Assembly (NCBI GenBank): GCA_025455395.1
Contig: JALOMO010000003.1
Location: 1 to 52,663 of the forward strand
From: Bacteroidales bacterium
Lineage (GTDB): Bacteria > Bacteroidota > Bacteroidia > Bacteroidales > VadinHA17
Reading direction: 5' to 3'
Length of the DNA stretch: 52,663 nt
Part shown: positions 1-8,657 of the stretch, piece by piece
How positions within the stretch are numbered: the stretch's first letter is position 1
How the letters are laid out: every line of letters begins with the position of its first letter
The notes under the pieces: model-generated
Seen by the model: only the letters and a program-made list of their open reading frames with translations
What the model was told of the DNA's origin: nothing
The model's database searches: none
Made by a program: the position numbers and the translations under genes

Positions 1-15
1 GCTCAGTTGGTTCAG

Positions 16-31
16 TCCGACTACTGGCGGA
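16..31. repeat. degenerate TCCG..CGGA palindrome
   Basis: This 16-base element differs from the perfect palindrome at 52-67 at only three positions and keeps TCCG/CGGA ends. It occupies the place of an anticodon arm in the tRNA-like sequence. It is probably a decayed copy of the same short palindromic unit. Confidence 0.5.
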
Positions 32-51
32 AGAGGTCACTGGTTCGCTTG

Positions 52-67
52 TCCGCCCTCTGGCGGA
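52..67. repeat. perfect TCCGCC-CTCT-GGCGGA palindrome
   Basis: The arms TCCGCC (52-57) and GGCGGA (62-67) are exact reverse complements around a CTCT loop. The element lies inside the T-loop of the tRNA-like remnant. It looks like a small dispersed palindromic unit rather than a terminator, since no T-tract follows. Confidence 0.6.
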
Positions 68-84
68 ATCCCAGTACGCCCCAC

Positions 85-210
85 AAAGTGACAGACCACC
101 CCCCGGCCCGAAGTATCGGGACGGTTCCCATCCTCTCCTAATGGAAAAACTTGAAATCAGGTTCTTTCTTCATTAGTTTTTAGGTATATTTACAGACAAC
201 CTGCCTGATA
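85..210 (+). other. leader region upstream of the sensor kinase
   Basis: There is no gene here. The stretch holds a small hairpin at 107-120 (CCCGA/TCGGG, loop AGTA) and a weak Bacteroidota-type -7 box TATATTTA at 185-192, about 18 bases before the ATG at 211. A -33 TTTG is not present at the right distance, so the promoter call is weak. No Shine-Dalgarno sequence precedes the start. Confidence 0.3.
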
Positions 211-2955
211 ATGAAGGGGAAAAGTATATTCACTAGGAGCATCCTGCATCTGTTAGTGATATTTGCATCGCTCTGTCTGCTTTGGGCTTCCTCTTCCGCA
301 CAGGTGCTCCCATTTAAAGAGTATACTTCTGATGACGGCCTCTCGCAGGCCGAGCATCACAGGATGATAATTGACAGCCGGGGATATCTCTGGCGCCCTA
401 CCAAAAGCGGATTGGTGCGCTTCGACGGGGTCACATTCACCACATACACGCGCAGGGACGGGCTGCCGTCAAACTCCATCATGACAGTCCTTGAAGACGC
501 CGGAGGAACAATCTGGGCTGTTTCAAAAGAGGGCGTCTCGCGATTCAACGGATTAAAATTCCGGTACTATCCTGTTCCTGATTCATTGCCGTTCACGTCA
601 GTGAGATTCACTCACCAGACCGAAAGAGAAGGAGAATTCTTCCTCTCTTCAAATAATGCTGACGGAGAATCAGTCATACTGCTATTTGATAACGGCACTT
701 ATTCTATATCTTCCTCCGCCACTACTTCCCTCACTAATGCTGATTTTCTAAGTAAATATTATTATGCCCCCGACACACTCCTGAGCATCCTCCTTGACAG
801 CAGTACGATCCTGAAATGGGAATACGATATATTAACCCAGCATATAATAGACTCACAGGACGTATTATGGCTCGCAACAGAGTCGTGGATTTACAGGCTT
901 GTCAGCGACGCCTTCGTCGAATATGATGAGAGCAGCGGACTGATGGCAAAACCCTCAGCCATTTTTGCCGACCCTCATAAAGGGGTGTGGATAGGGTCAT
1001 TTGAGGGTGACCTGCAGTATTTTGACGGAGAGAGATTTATTGACAGGAATGCCTGCCTCAGTGCAGGTAAAAGAATACCTGCATTTTACAGGGGCAGCAC
1101 TCAGAGTTCAGATGGTGAAGCGTTGATCTCGACAAACAGGGGAGTAGTTAAATGGGATGGAAGTAAATTCAGTGACCCGGACCTTATCAGTGAAGATGTA
1201 CAGGTATGCATTATATATGAAGACCCGGTAGATAAAACAATCTTCATTGGCTCCGGCAAGGGCCTTTATCATTTCACAAAAGATACCGCTGTGCTGTACT
1301 CAGAGATGACCTCCTCAATGCATGGCGTAGCAGAGGGTATCGTGAGGGACGACAACGGCAGCTACTGGATAGCCAGCCAGAAGAGCATGGTGTTTTTTGA
1401 CGGTGAAAGGTTCACTCCCTTCATCTCATCATCCGACCCTTCGGCACAGTGCTGGGGTGTCATAAAAGACAGCTGCGGTAATATCTGGAGCGTCGGATCG
1501 GATGGTTTGTACATCTGTGATCCCGATGAACCTGAATTTATACCGGCACTCCCCGATGCAGACAACCTGCCCGCCAATGTCATACGTGAATTAGGCGACG
1601 GCAGGCTGCTGATTGGCAGGATGTCAGACCTCTGCCTTATAGATCTTCATAAATATTACTCCGGTGACCTTGATTATTATAACATTCTTAGCCGTAACCA
1701 GGGTTTCAGGGGCTTCGACTGCCAGGATAACGGTATCATACGGGACAGTGACGGATACTGGTGGCTTCTCACATCAGATAAACTTATCAGGTTTGACCCT
1801 GACAGGATACAGGATAATATTTATCCCCCGAAGACTTACATCACCAGGGTAGAGTATCTTAATGACAGCCTGGAATGGGCACCATTGCTTGATACTGCAT
1901 TGTTTTACGAAACTGCTAATGAAGTCACGCTTGTGAAGGGCAAAAACGACCTGAGAATAAGCTTTCTGGGTATATCTACCCGGGATCCTGAAGGGGTCTC
2001 CTACCAGTACAGGCTAACCGGGCAGAGTGACGACTGGTCACAGAAAACCCTTCAGCGGTCAGTCGTTTTTAATAATATCAGACCCGGCAAATACACCTTT
2101 GAGCTTAACTCATTCAACGCTGACGGTGTAATGACCCCGGAGCCTGAGACCCTTATAATTACAGTGACCCCCACCCTTCCCCAGACAACAGGGGCGAAGA
2201 TATTCATCTCGATTACGGCTATTGCATTAAGTATACTTATCGCGTTCGCCGTGCGCCGCAGCGTACTTGAAAATAAGGTAAAGTCTGCCAGGCGGCAGGC
2301 CGAAAGTTACAGGCTTCAGCTGAGCTCCGTCATAAGGCAGTTTGACCCCCATTTTACATTCAACGCCGTGAGCTCTGTCGGGGCACTAATAATGAGAGGT
2401 GAAAAGGAAAAAGCCTATGACTACTTCATCAAGCTGTCTGGCCTGCTGAGATCAGTGCTTACAGAGAGCGCATCGATGCTGAAACCCCTTTCCGAAGAGA
2501 TCGAGTTCATTACAAGGTATTGTGAACTGCAGAAACTGCGATTCGGGAACAGATTCAATTATAATATCACCATTGATCCTGGCATTGATCTAAACATCAC
2601 TACCCCCAAGATGATAATACAGTCATTTGTGGAAAATGCGGTCAAACACGGACTGGAGAATAAAAGGGGTAATGGACAGGTAGATATTGAAATCACAAAA
2701 TCAGGGGCAGGAATAACAATTACAGTAAAAGACAACGGCATTGGCCGGGCTGCGGCAAATGATTTAAAGACAGGAGGCAGCGGACTGGGGCTTAAAAACC
2801 TTTCCAGCCTTATCGAAACAATAAACAGGTTTAACACGGGAAAGATCACTTTTACCCTTACTGACCTTTATGAGAATGGAGAACCTGCCGGTACGATGGC
2901 AACAGTATTCCTGCCTGATAACTATGATTATGATTTCCCGCTGAAAGAGTTATGA
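211..2955 (+). CDS. propeller-type sensor histidine kinase (LytS/YehU-like His_kinase family)
   Basis: This is a membrane sensor kinase that would phosphorylate the LytTR regulator encoded 19 bases downstream. A signal peptide covers about residues 1-30. Then comes a long periplasmic part with two-component-propeller repeats (segments such as SRGYLWRPTKSGLVRFDG and GGTIWAVSKEGVSRF), followed by a Y_Y_Y-type beta domain (about 550-655). One membrane helix lies at about 660-683, then the cytosolic His_kinase and HATPase domains. The phosphoacceptor is probably H714 in FDPHFTFN. N-box N809 (FVENAVKHG) and glycine motifs DNGIG and GGSGLGL are intact. The H-box has DPHFTFN where this family usually has NPHFLFN. 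The ligand is unknown; glycan-derived signals are common for such propellers. Confidence 0.88.
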   Translation: MKGKSIFTRSILHLLVIFASLCLLWASSSAQVLPFKEYTSDDGLSQAEHHRMIIDSRGYLWRPTKSGLVRFDGVTFTTYTRRDGLPSNSIMTVLEDAGGTIWAVSKEGVSRFNGLKFRYYPVPDSLPFTSVRFTHQTEREGEFFLSSNNADGESVILLFDNGTYSISSSATTSLTNADFLSKYYYAPDTLLSILLDSSTILKWEYDILTQHIIDSQDVLWLATESWIYRLVSDAFVEYDESSGLMAKPSAIFADPHKGVWIGSFEGDLQYFDGERFIDRNACLSAGKRIPAFYRGSTQSSDGEALISTNRGVVKWDGSKFSDPDLISEDVQVCIIYEDPVDKTIFIGSGKGLYHFTKDTAVLYSEMTSSMHGVAEGIVRDDNGSYWIASQKSMVFFDGERFTPFISSSDPSAQCWGVIKDSCGNIWSVGSDGLYICDPDEPEFIPALPDADNLPANVIRELGDGRLLIGRMSDLCLIDLHKYYSGDLDYYNILSRNQGFRGFDCQDNGIIRDSDGYWWLLTSDKLIRFDPDRIQDNIYPPKTYITRVEYLNDSLEWAPLLDTALFYETANEVTLVKGKNDLRISFLGISTRDPEGVSYQYRLTGQSDDWSQKTLQRSVVFNNIRPGKYTFELNSFNADGVMTPEPETLIITVTPTLPQTTGAKIFISITAIALSILIAFAVRRSVLENKVKSARRQAESYRLQLSSVIRQFDPHFTFNAVSSVGALIMRGEKEKAYDYFIKLSGLLRSVLTESASMLKPLSEEIEFITRYCELQKLRFGNRFNYNITIDPGIDLNITTPKMIIQSFVENAVKHGLENKRGNGQVDIEITKSGAGITITVKDNGIGRAAANDLKTGGSGLGLKNLSSLIETINRFNTGKITFTLTDLYENGEPAGTMATVFLPDNYDYDFPLKEL

Positions 2956-2974
2956 GATCTTAATAACCAGACAT

Positions 2975-3733
2975 ATGATTAACAGGAACATAAGAACAGT
3001 CATCGTTGAAGACGAACCGGAGGCACTTGAGCTCTTCATCGTGCTTCTGGAGGCAACCGGACTGGCTGAGGTGACAGCCTCTACTACAAATCCCTTTGAT
3101 GCCTTTGAACTGGTAACAAAGCATAACCCTGACATACTCTTCCTGGATATCAAAATGCCCGGCATGTCAGGTTTCGACATCCTTAACGACCTGAAGGAAA
3201 AGAGCAGCATTAAGCCTCATGTGGTATTCACCACAGCACATGACGAATACGCCATTAAGGCTTTTGAATATGCGGCATTTGACTATCTTCTCAAACCCGT
3301 TGACCCTGATCGCCTCAAGGAGACGCTACACCGGTTCAACGCCTCCGGTAAAAATGACTTTGCGGCATCAATATCGAAGCTGTCTGAGGAAGAAAAGTTC
3401 CTGATTTTCAGGGGAGTGACTGGAGCTGTCTTCGTCGACCCTGGTGAAGTGGTATTTATCACCGCTGACGGAAACTATTCGACCTTCCACTTCTCGTCAG
3501 GACGTACTGAGACTGTTACCTCCCAGCTGGGCACCATTGAAGAAAAACTGGGAGAGAGGTTTTACCGGGCTGGCAGGTCATGCATAATAAACACCGCCTG
3601 CCTGGCACGCGTCGACACCAGACTGATGCAATGCATCCTTGTAAAGAGAGGACGGGAGTTCCGGTGCGAAATATCCCGTGACAAGATCAGGCAGTTGCTT
3701 GATCATATGAAGACGAGAATTATTGATGTCTGA
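2975..3733 (+). CDS. LytTR family response regulator
   Basis: This 252-residue DNA-binding response regulator has an N-terminal receiver domain (about 7-125) with phosphoacceptor D58 in LFLDIKMPG, and the conserved Thr and Lys in FTTAHDEYA and LLKPVD. The C-terminal LytTR domain (about 150-245) contains ITADGNYSTFHF and FYRAGRSCIIN, typical of the ten-stranded DNA-binding fold. It lies 19 bases after the sensor kinase, so the two form a cognate pair and probably one transcript. Target genes cannot be read from the sequence. The adjacent minus-strand glycan cluster is a candidate by position only. Confidence 0.92.
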   Translation: MINRNIRTVIVEDEPEALELFIVLLEATGLAEVTASTTNPFDAFELVTKHNPDILFLDIKMPGMSGFDILNDLKEKSSIKPHVVFTTAHDEYAIKAFEYAAFDYLLKPVDPDRLKETLHRFNASGKNDFAASISKLSEEEKFLIFRGVTGAVFVDPGEVVFITADGNYSTFHFSSGRTETVTSQLGTIEEKLGERFYRAGRSCIINTACLARVDTRLMQCILVKRGREFRCEISRDKIRQLLDHMKTRIIDV

Positions 3734-4010
3734 CCTGACCGCTCAGAGAGTCTAGACCTGCTAAAAAATTCATTCTGTACATTAGAGCCGCCCGTTCATA
3801 CAATGGTCCTGAAAATGCTTTGATCGAAGAACACTAATTATAATCTTTACATTAATCAGGCAACCCGGCAAGATTAATAAGGGTTACTGTAATGAACAGA
3901 AGTGACAGGTGGTTCTTCCCCCCATTTGCCTGTCAAGCCACACAGATCATGATGCCCAGATGCATCAGCAAAAGGTCTGTGTGGCATTTGTTTGTACCTA
4001 TGTGCGACGA
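3734..4010. other. intergenic region with two adjacent long hairpins
   Basis: This 277-base gap separates converging genes. Hairpin A is at 3903-3935, with arms TGACAGG (3903-3909) and CCTGTCA (3929-3935). Hairpin B is at 3937-3985, with outer arms GCCACACAGA (3937-3946) and TCTGTGTGGC (3976-3985); a nested TGATGC/GCATCA stem (3950-3955, 3962-3967) sits in its loop. A strong T-tract does not follow on either strand, so this is not a textbook terminator. It could stop or protect transcripts from both sides, or be a small structured RNA. The rest of the gap shows no coding sequence. Confidence 0.5.
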
Positions 4011-5447
4011 TCAAAACTCTATCTTAAACACCCACACATAATCTGAGGGAGGATTGTTTCTGACACCGGCAGGTATGTTTATAGTGAATGAATCTGTGCC
4101 ATTCTTCCAGGTGCATCTTCCCCCTGAGCCTGGCATGCTCACTTTGGCTCCTGCAGGGATCTTGATTCCTTTCATTGTCACCTGTTCAGGCATAGCCTCT
4201 CCCTCTTCAGCCATATAAAAGAGGTACCATGTCTTCTCTCCCTTCCTGTTTATACAAACCTTGCCATCCTTGTAGGGGGCCATAGCCCTGGTCCCGTAAA
4301 TGGCTTCTGAATTGGTATCCATCCACTTACCCATCTCACTGAGAAGAGTGTAAGCTCCCTCAGGCCACCTGCCGTCAGGTCCGGGTGCAATATTCAGCAA
4401 GAGGTTACCTCCCTTGACGACAATGTCTACAAGTAGCTGCACTGCCTCACGTCCGCTCATGAACTTCGGGTCAGGCACCCATGACCATCCTCCCCCGGCA
4501 ATGATGCATGACTCCCATGGGTATGGCAGCGCCTTCTCAGGAACCCTGTTTTCAGGTGTAAGGTAGTTCTGGTTCTTTCCATACACTGCCCTGTCAACTA
4601 CAATAAGCCCCGGTTGCTTCTGCCTTGCCTTGACAATCAGCTCGTCCATCCTGATATCCTGGCTCTGTATGCGTGAGAACTTATATGAGGGCGAGGTAAT
4701 GTATGCCATTACCTCATCATCAGTCATCTTCTGTACCCATCCGCCGTCAAGCCAGAGAATATCCATCGGGCCATAATCCCCTCCCATCAGTTCCATTATC
4801 TGACCCTGGGTGAACTGAACAAAACTCTCCCACCGTTCAGGGTAATCTTTGATGCTGTAGTTCACGTTTCTGTCCGGCGTTGCGAAGTTAGGCCACCAGT
4901 AGTTTTCGTTGTGCCAGTCAGGCTTTGAGAAGTAAGCACCTGTCCAGAATCCTTGTGCCCTGAATGCATTGAAAATCTCCTTTGTCACATCAGCCCTCGG
5001 GTTGACACTGAAGGGGCATTCCGGATCAGTTATTCTATAATCAGTCAGCTTCGTGTCAAACATAGAAAAGCCGTCATGGTGTTTGGTTGTAAAGACAACG
5101 TATTTCATTCCCGCCTCTGCGGCTGCCTCAGCCCACTTCTCCGGATCAAACCCGACCGGATTGAAAGAAAGCTTCAGTGCCTCGTACTGTTTTTTATATT
5201 CCGTGTAATCCGGATTCTTCCGTCTGCACCACCCCTCGTCCTCGGCACATATCGACCATGATTCCACAATGCCCCACTGGCTGTAGGGGCCCCAGTGCAT
5301 CAGGAGACCAAACTTCATATCCTGCCATTGTTCAAGCTTCTGTAGCACCAGCGGATCAGTCTCCGGTACATACCTCTCATCATCATGCTGTGCCCTTAGC
5401 CCGGCAACACAGATGAAAAACATAAAAACTACGACATATTTTTTCAT
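4011..5447 (-). CDS. secreted alpha-L-fucosidase (GH29), copy 1
   Basis: A retaining alpha-L-fucosidase that would remove terminal fucose from glycans outside the cytoplasm. The ATG at 5447 gives a clean signal peptide (MKKYVVVFMFFICVAG...RA). A GTG nine bases upstream is also in frame but adds only Met-Val-Thr. GH29 motifs are clear: KFGLLMHWGPYSQWG, VFTTKHHDGFSMFDT and MDILWLDGGW, where D234 is the likely nucleophile. A small C-terminal beta domain follows the barrel. Its start lies 11 bases after the stop of the second GH29 gene, so they form an operon pair. The two enzymes are clearly diverged, suggesting different linkage preference. Confidence 0.93.
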   Translation of the reverse strand: MKKYVVVFMFFICVAGLRAQHDDERYVPETDPLVLQKLEQWQDMKFGLLMHWGPYSQWGIVESWSICAEDEGWCRRKNPDYTEYKKQYEALKLSFNPVGFDPEKWAEAAAEAGMKYVVFTTKHHDGFSMFDTKLTDYRITDPECPFSVNPRADVTKEIFNAFRAQGFWTGAYFSKPDWHNENYWWPNFATPDRNVNYSIKDYPERWESFVQFTQGQIMELMGGDYGPMDILWLDGGWVQKMTDDEVMAYITSPSYKFSRIQSQDIRMDELIVKARQKQPGLIVVDRAVYGKNQNYLTPENRVPEKALPYPWESCIIAGGGWSWVPDPKFMSGREAVQLLVDIVVKGGNLLLNIAPGPDGRWPEGAYTLLSEMGKWMDTNSEAIYGTRAMAPYKDGKVCINRKGEKTWYLFYMAEEGEAMPEQVTMKGIKIPAGAKVSMPGSGGRCTWKNGTDSFTINIPAGVRNNPPSDYVWVFKIEF

Positions 5448-5458
5448 AGTTACCACGC

Positions 5459-6769
5459 TTATTCAAGTTCAAGTTTGCCGTTGAGAGAAAGGCCCACCAC
5501 CGTCATCTTCTCATCGAGCACCTCTTCCGGCACCTTTATGAACCATACTCCGGCATGGCTGCTCCATGAAGGTCTTAGAAACTCCTTCGTCCCGAGGGTG
5601 GTTCCGTTGCCTATCACAACCGCTTTGTTAATCCTGTTCTTTACCCCTTCAAGCATTAGCTCGCCTCCGGAATCACCCGTAAAAAAGAGGTATACCATCG
5701 TACTGTCCCTGCTGATTGTCGTAGGTCCGGCGAAATGTCCCTCAGGCAGCCCGGCCCTTGTGCCGAAGATGGCCTCCTGGTGTTTTGCGGTCCATCTGCC
5801 CAGGTCTCTCAGCACCTGCTGCTGCTCTTCGGGTATGGTGCCGTCAGGCTTAGGTCCAATATCAAGAAGCAGGTTGCCTCCCATGCCAATACATTCAGCA
5901 AATATGCGTATCACCTGGAGTGAGCTCTTATAGTTTGTGTCATTGCCCTGGTAACCCCATGAATCATTCATTGTCATGCATAGCTCCCACTGTTTTTCCG
6001 TCGGCCGCTTTGACGGAAGACCCTGTTCAGGCGTTGCATAGTCACCGTAACCTGCCAGACGTGAGTTGATGATGGCTGAAGGATTGTTTTCGAGTATCAT
6101 CTTTCTTATCTCCGGGGCCCTCCACCTTTCTGCACTCTGCTCCCAGTCACCGTCAAACCAGTAAAGATCAGGATTGAACTCCCTTGTGATCTCATTTATC
6201 TGCCCGTGATTGAATTTTACAAAACGCTCCCATCTTGCAGAATCGGCCTCATACCTCGTTTCATTCTTTGTGAAATTAGGATAGTCAGGATGCGACCAGT
6301 CGAGGAGTGAGTAGTAAAGCCCAACTTTGAGGTCTGCCTTGCGAAGGGCTCTGACAAAGGGTTTTACCAGGTCACGGCCTGCCGGGGTGGAGTCAACCAC
6401 ATTAAGCCTGCTTTGTTTTGTCTCCCAAAGAGCGACACCGTCATGATGCTTCGTCGTGAGTACGGCATACCTTGCCCCGGTCTGCCTGATGAGCCTTACC
6501 CATGCCTCAGGGTCATAGGAGGAGGCAGTAAAGCCATTAAGCTGTTTCATGTACTCATCATATGGTATGTAGCCGTTAAAGAAAGACCACGACTCATCAA
6601 TGCCGTTCACTGAATAAATGCCCCAATGGATGAAAATCCCAAGCCGGGCATCCTCAAACCACGTCATCCGGTTGTTACTTTTCTGCTGCGCAACGGACGT
6701 TAAGGTGATGAGTGCTAACAATAATCCAACGAGGAATCTTCTGCTTTTGAAACTCTCCTTCAGATTCAT
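5459..6769 (-). CDS. secreted alpha-L-fucosidase (GH29), copy 2
   Basis: This is a second GH29 alpha-L-fucosidase of 436 residues, starting at an ATG with a signal peptide (FLVGLLLALITLTSVAQ). Catalytic-barrel motifs are ARLGIFIHWGIYS, VLTTKHHDGVALW and LYWFDGDW, where D206 is the probable nucleophile. It lies 18 bases after a GNAT-like gene and 11 bases before the other fucosidase. It is shorter than copy 1 and shares family motifs but not close sequence. The pair indicates use of fucosylated host, algal or plant glycans. The exact linkage (1,2/1,3/1,4/1,6) cannot be read from sequence. Confidence 0.92.
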   Translation of the reverse strand: MNLKESFKSRRFLVGLLLALITLTSVAQQKSNNRMTWFEDARLGIFIHWGIYSVNGIDESWSFFNGYIPYDEYMKQLNGFTASSYDPEAWVRLIRQTGARYAVLTTKHHDGVALWETKQSRLNVVDSTPAGRDLVKPFVRALRKADLKVGLYYSLLDWSHPDYPNFTKNETRYEADSARWERFVKFNHGQINEITREFNPDLYWFDGDWEQSAERWRAPEIRKMILENNPSAIINSRLAGYGDYATPEQGLPSKRPTEKQWELCMTMNDSWGYQGNDTNYKSSLQVIRIFAECIGMGGNLLLDIGPKPDGTIPEEQQQVLRDLGRWTAKHQEAIFGTRAGLPEGHFAGPTTISRDSTMVYLFFTGDSGGELMLEGVKNRINKAVVIGNGTTLGTKEFLRPSWSSHAGVWFIKVPEEVLDEKMTVVGLSLNGKLELE

Positions 6770-6787
6770 GATTGTATGTTTTTTACA

Positions 6788-7912
6788 TCAGGAAAAATCA
6801 AATCCGGAAATGTATGCCGGACTTTCATAAAATCTCTCCTTCTCGCTTTCTGTGATTCCTGAAAAGGAGGCATATACCAGTCCGGGTTTTGCGTTGAGCA
6901 ACCTGTTGAGCATGCCCATCCTCCTGTTGGTTCTCAGAGTCTCATACAGGTCTGAATGATCATCAAGCCAGGTAAGAGCCGTATGGTATCCCTCCTCAGC
7001 GCAGACGGCTTCAAAGAGGTCGGGAAGATGATCTTCGTAACCCTTCCGGCAATATATTGCACTTAACACAAGATATCTGAATTTACCGGGGTTAAACAGC
7101 CTCCTGAAGAATGGCGTTGCGGGGAGTACTTTCATAATCATCCAGCCCCAGACACCGGGAACATTAACTACCCTGTATTCAGCCGGAATGGCGCATACAC
7201 CAGCTATGATCTCGCTGCCCTTTCTCTTTACATAGTATTTGTTCCTGTAAAAGGAAAACGCATCAGTGTAAAAACAGTAATTAGAATACTGACCAGCAAG
7301 AAGAGCTGACATCTCATTCTGCTTTTCGGGTTCAAGCAATGTTACCTTTCGGTCCTTCCTCGGGCTGAAGCGGCTGAAAGCGACAGTCAGGAACGATCGG
7401 ATATATTCATACCCCGCCTGGTGTATCAGGTTCTTAGACCTCTCATTCATGCTCTCAATATAAGCATACATGATATGGGGTCTATCAGGCTGAGCAGGGT
7501 CATGATCCGGAGTTTGGTGGGGGCCTCTGAACATCGACAGCAGATTGTGTTTGAACCCCTCCTCGACATGAGACAGCCTTTCGCCCTTGCCTCCCGGCGC
7601 CCTTACTGTCTGAAATGCACTCTGTATAGCAAGATAACGGAGATAGGTTGAATCATATTCACTGCCACAGCTTTGGATCTTCCTGCGGCAGAGACCAACC
7701 ACACCCATCAGGCTGCTTTTCTTGTAGAGGGCCAGGAAGTAAAGGCTGTCACCATAGGCATTTGCCTTTTCGGAAATGTTGTGTATCGTCCAGCGCATTC
7801 CCCCTTCAGAACCCTGAATGGTTCTTTCCAACAACGCAATGATATCTTCATTTATGCCGTCAACCTTCTTCAGTTCCAGTCTCTTATAATCAAGTATGTT
7901 GGCGTGTTCCAT
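6788..7912 (-). CDS. GNAT-like acetyltransferase domain protein, unknown substrate
   Basis: This is a 374-residue cytosolic protein without signal peptide or membrane helices. Two halves resemble GNAT folds. The N-terminal half has SLMGVVGLCRRKI and, later, MSMNERSKNLIHQAGYE-like text (YIESMNERSKNLIHQAGYE), where family members place an acetyl-CoA loop followed by a neighbour strand. The C-terminal half has EIIAGVCAIPAEY, and NRRMGMLNRLL near the end, a common GNAT ending. The assignment rests on pattern only. It lies 21 bases after ispD and 18 before a fucosidase, so it is probably co-transcribed, but context does not define its job. Confidence 0.5.
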   Translation of the reverse strand: MEHANILDYKRLELKKVDGINEDIIALLERTIQGSEGGMRWTIHNISEKANAYGDSLYFLALYKKSSLMGVVGLCRRKIQSCGSEYDSTYLRYLAIQSAFQTVRAPGGKGERLSHVEEGFKHNLLSMFRGPHQTPDHDPAQPDRPHIMYAYIESMNERSKNLIHQAGYEYIRSFLTVAFSRFSPRKDRKVTLLEPEKQNEMSALLAGQYSNYCFYTDAFSFYRNKYYVKRKGSEIIAGVCAIPAEYRVVNVPGVWGWMIMKVLPATPFFRRLFNPGKFRYLVLSAIYCRKGYEDHLPDLFEAVCAEEGYHTALTWLDDHSDLYETLRTNRRMGMLNRLLNAKPGLVYASFSGITESEKERFYESPAYISGFDFS

Positions 7913-7933
7913 CAGATGGGTAAGATATATTTC

Positions 7934-8605
7934 CTATTTTACCATTCGTAAAAGTGCATGAGCTACCAGAAGGTCTTCAGGGGTTGTAATTTTAATATTC
8001 TCCCTGTTCCCATGAGTCAGGTGTATGGTGATACCCGAAGCCTCAGCAACTGTTGCATCATCGGTGAAGGTATGATCAAAAACCCGGTCATACGCCCTTT
8101 TTATAAGCTGGCTTTTAAACACCTGCGGGGTTTGAATAAGTCTTACCTCGCCACGGGGAAAGGGACGGCTGTCATAACCTGCAAGAAGCCTGACTGAGTC
8201 AGCGGGCTCAATAAATGGAACAGCAGAGCCGAACTCTTCGGCATCAGCGTAACATCTCCATATAGTGTCATGGCTTACCAGCGGTCTCACTCCGTCATGA
8301 ATTGCTATGAGCGACTTCTGGGTGACGGCATCCAGCCCGGCCTTTACTGAATGGAACCGCTCCTCCCCTCCCGGTACCACGATGTGACTGAGGCTAAAGG
8401 AGTGTTCTTCGATAAGCCTGTGCCATAGAGAAATATGCTCTTCAGGAAGAACGACGATAATTGCAATATTTTCATCAAAGGTAAAGAAGCGCTCAATGGT
8501 GTGCATCAGCAACGGCCTGCCTTCGAGATGAAGGAACTGTTTCGGAACAGAGGATCTCATCCTCTGCCCGGTTCCGCCTGCAACTATCACGCAATACTTT
8601 TTCAC
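7934..8605 (-). CDS. ispD: 2-C-methyl-D-erythritol 4-phosphate cytidylyltransferase
   Basis: It transfers CMP from CTP to methylerythritol 4-phosphate in the non-mevalonate isoprenoid pathway, in the cytosol. The protein is 223 residues, normal for IspD. Signature segments are VAGGTGQRMRSSVPKQFL (CTP-binding loop), IAIHDGVRPLVS and IKITTPEDLLVAHALL at the C-terminus. The start is a GTG at 8605; no in-frame ATG exists nearby, and MKKYCVIVAGG matches the family N-terminus. It follows the acyl-CoA ligase gene by 52 bases. Confidence 0.94.
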   Translation of the reverse strand: MKKYCVIVAGGTGQRMRSSVPKQFLHLEGRPLLMHTIERFFTFDENIAIIVVLPEEHISLWHRLIEEHSFSLSHIVVPGGEERFHSVKAGLDAVTQKSLIAIHDGVRPLVSHDTIWRCYADAEEFGSAVPFIEPADSVRLLAGYDSRPFPRGEVRLIQTPQVFKSQLIKRAYDRVFDHTFTDDATVAEASGITIHLTHGNRENIKITTPEDLLVAHALLRMVK

Positions 8606-8657
8606 GCTTTTCCATTAGTCATGACAATCATCCAATGCAATTACTCGGCGCAAAATA

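Larger units (their letters stand above)
1..84 (+). pseudogene. tRNA-like remnant interrupted by two palindromes (5' end outside window)
   Basis: Positions 1-15 read like the D-arm start of a tRNA (GCTCAGTTGGTTCAG). Positions 39-43 and 71-75 (ACTGG/CCAGT) form a T-stem with TTCG and AATC as the T-loop halves. Positions 76-82 (ACGCCCC) plus A83 look like an acceptor 3' strand with discriminator. A 16-base imperfect palindrome (16-31) sits where the rest of the D-stem and the whole anticodon arm should be. A second insertion (48-66) containing most of a perfect palindrome splits the T-loop. No anticodon can be seen, so a working tRNA is unlikely. The 5' acceptor strand (expected GGGGCGT) would lie just before the window, so the gene is only partly visible. 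Confidence 0.45.

Noticed and set aside
107..120. Terminator for the tRNA-like remnant
   Set aside because: The 5-bp CCCGA/TCGGG hairpin has no T-tract and is more like a dispersed short palindrome.
5448..5456. GTG start for GH29 copy 1
   Set aside because: The ATG three codons later gives a normal signal peptide beginning MKKY.
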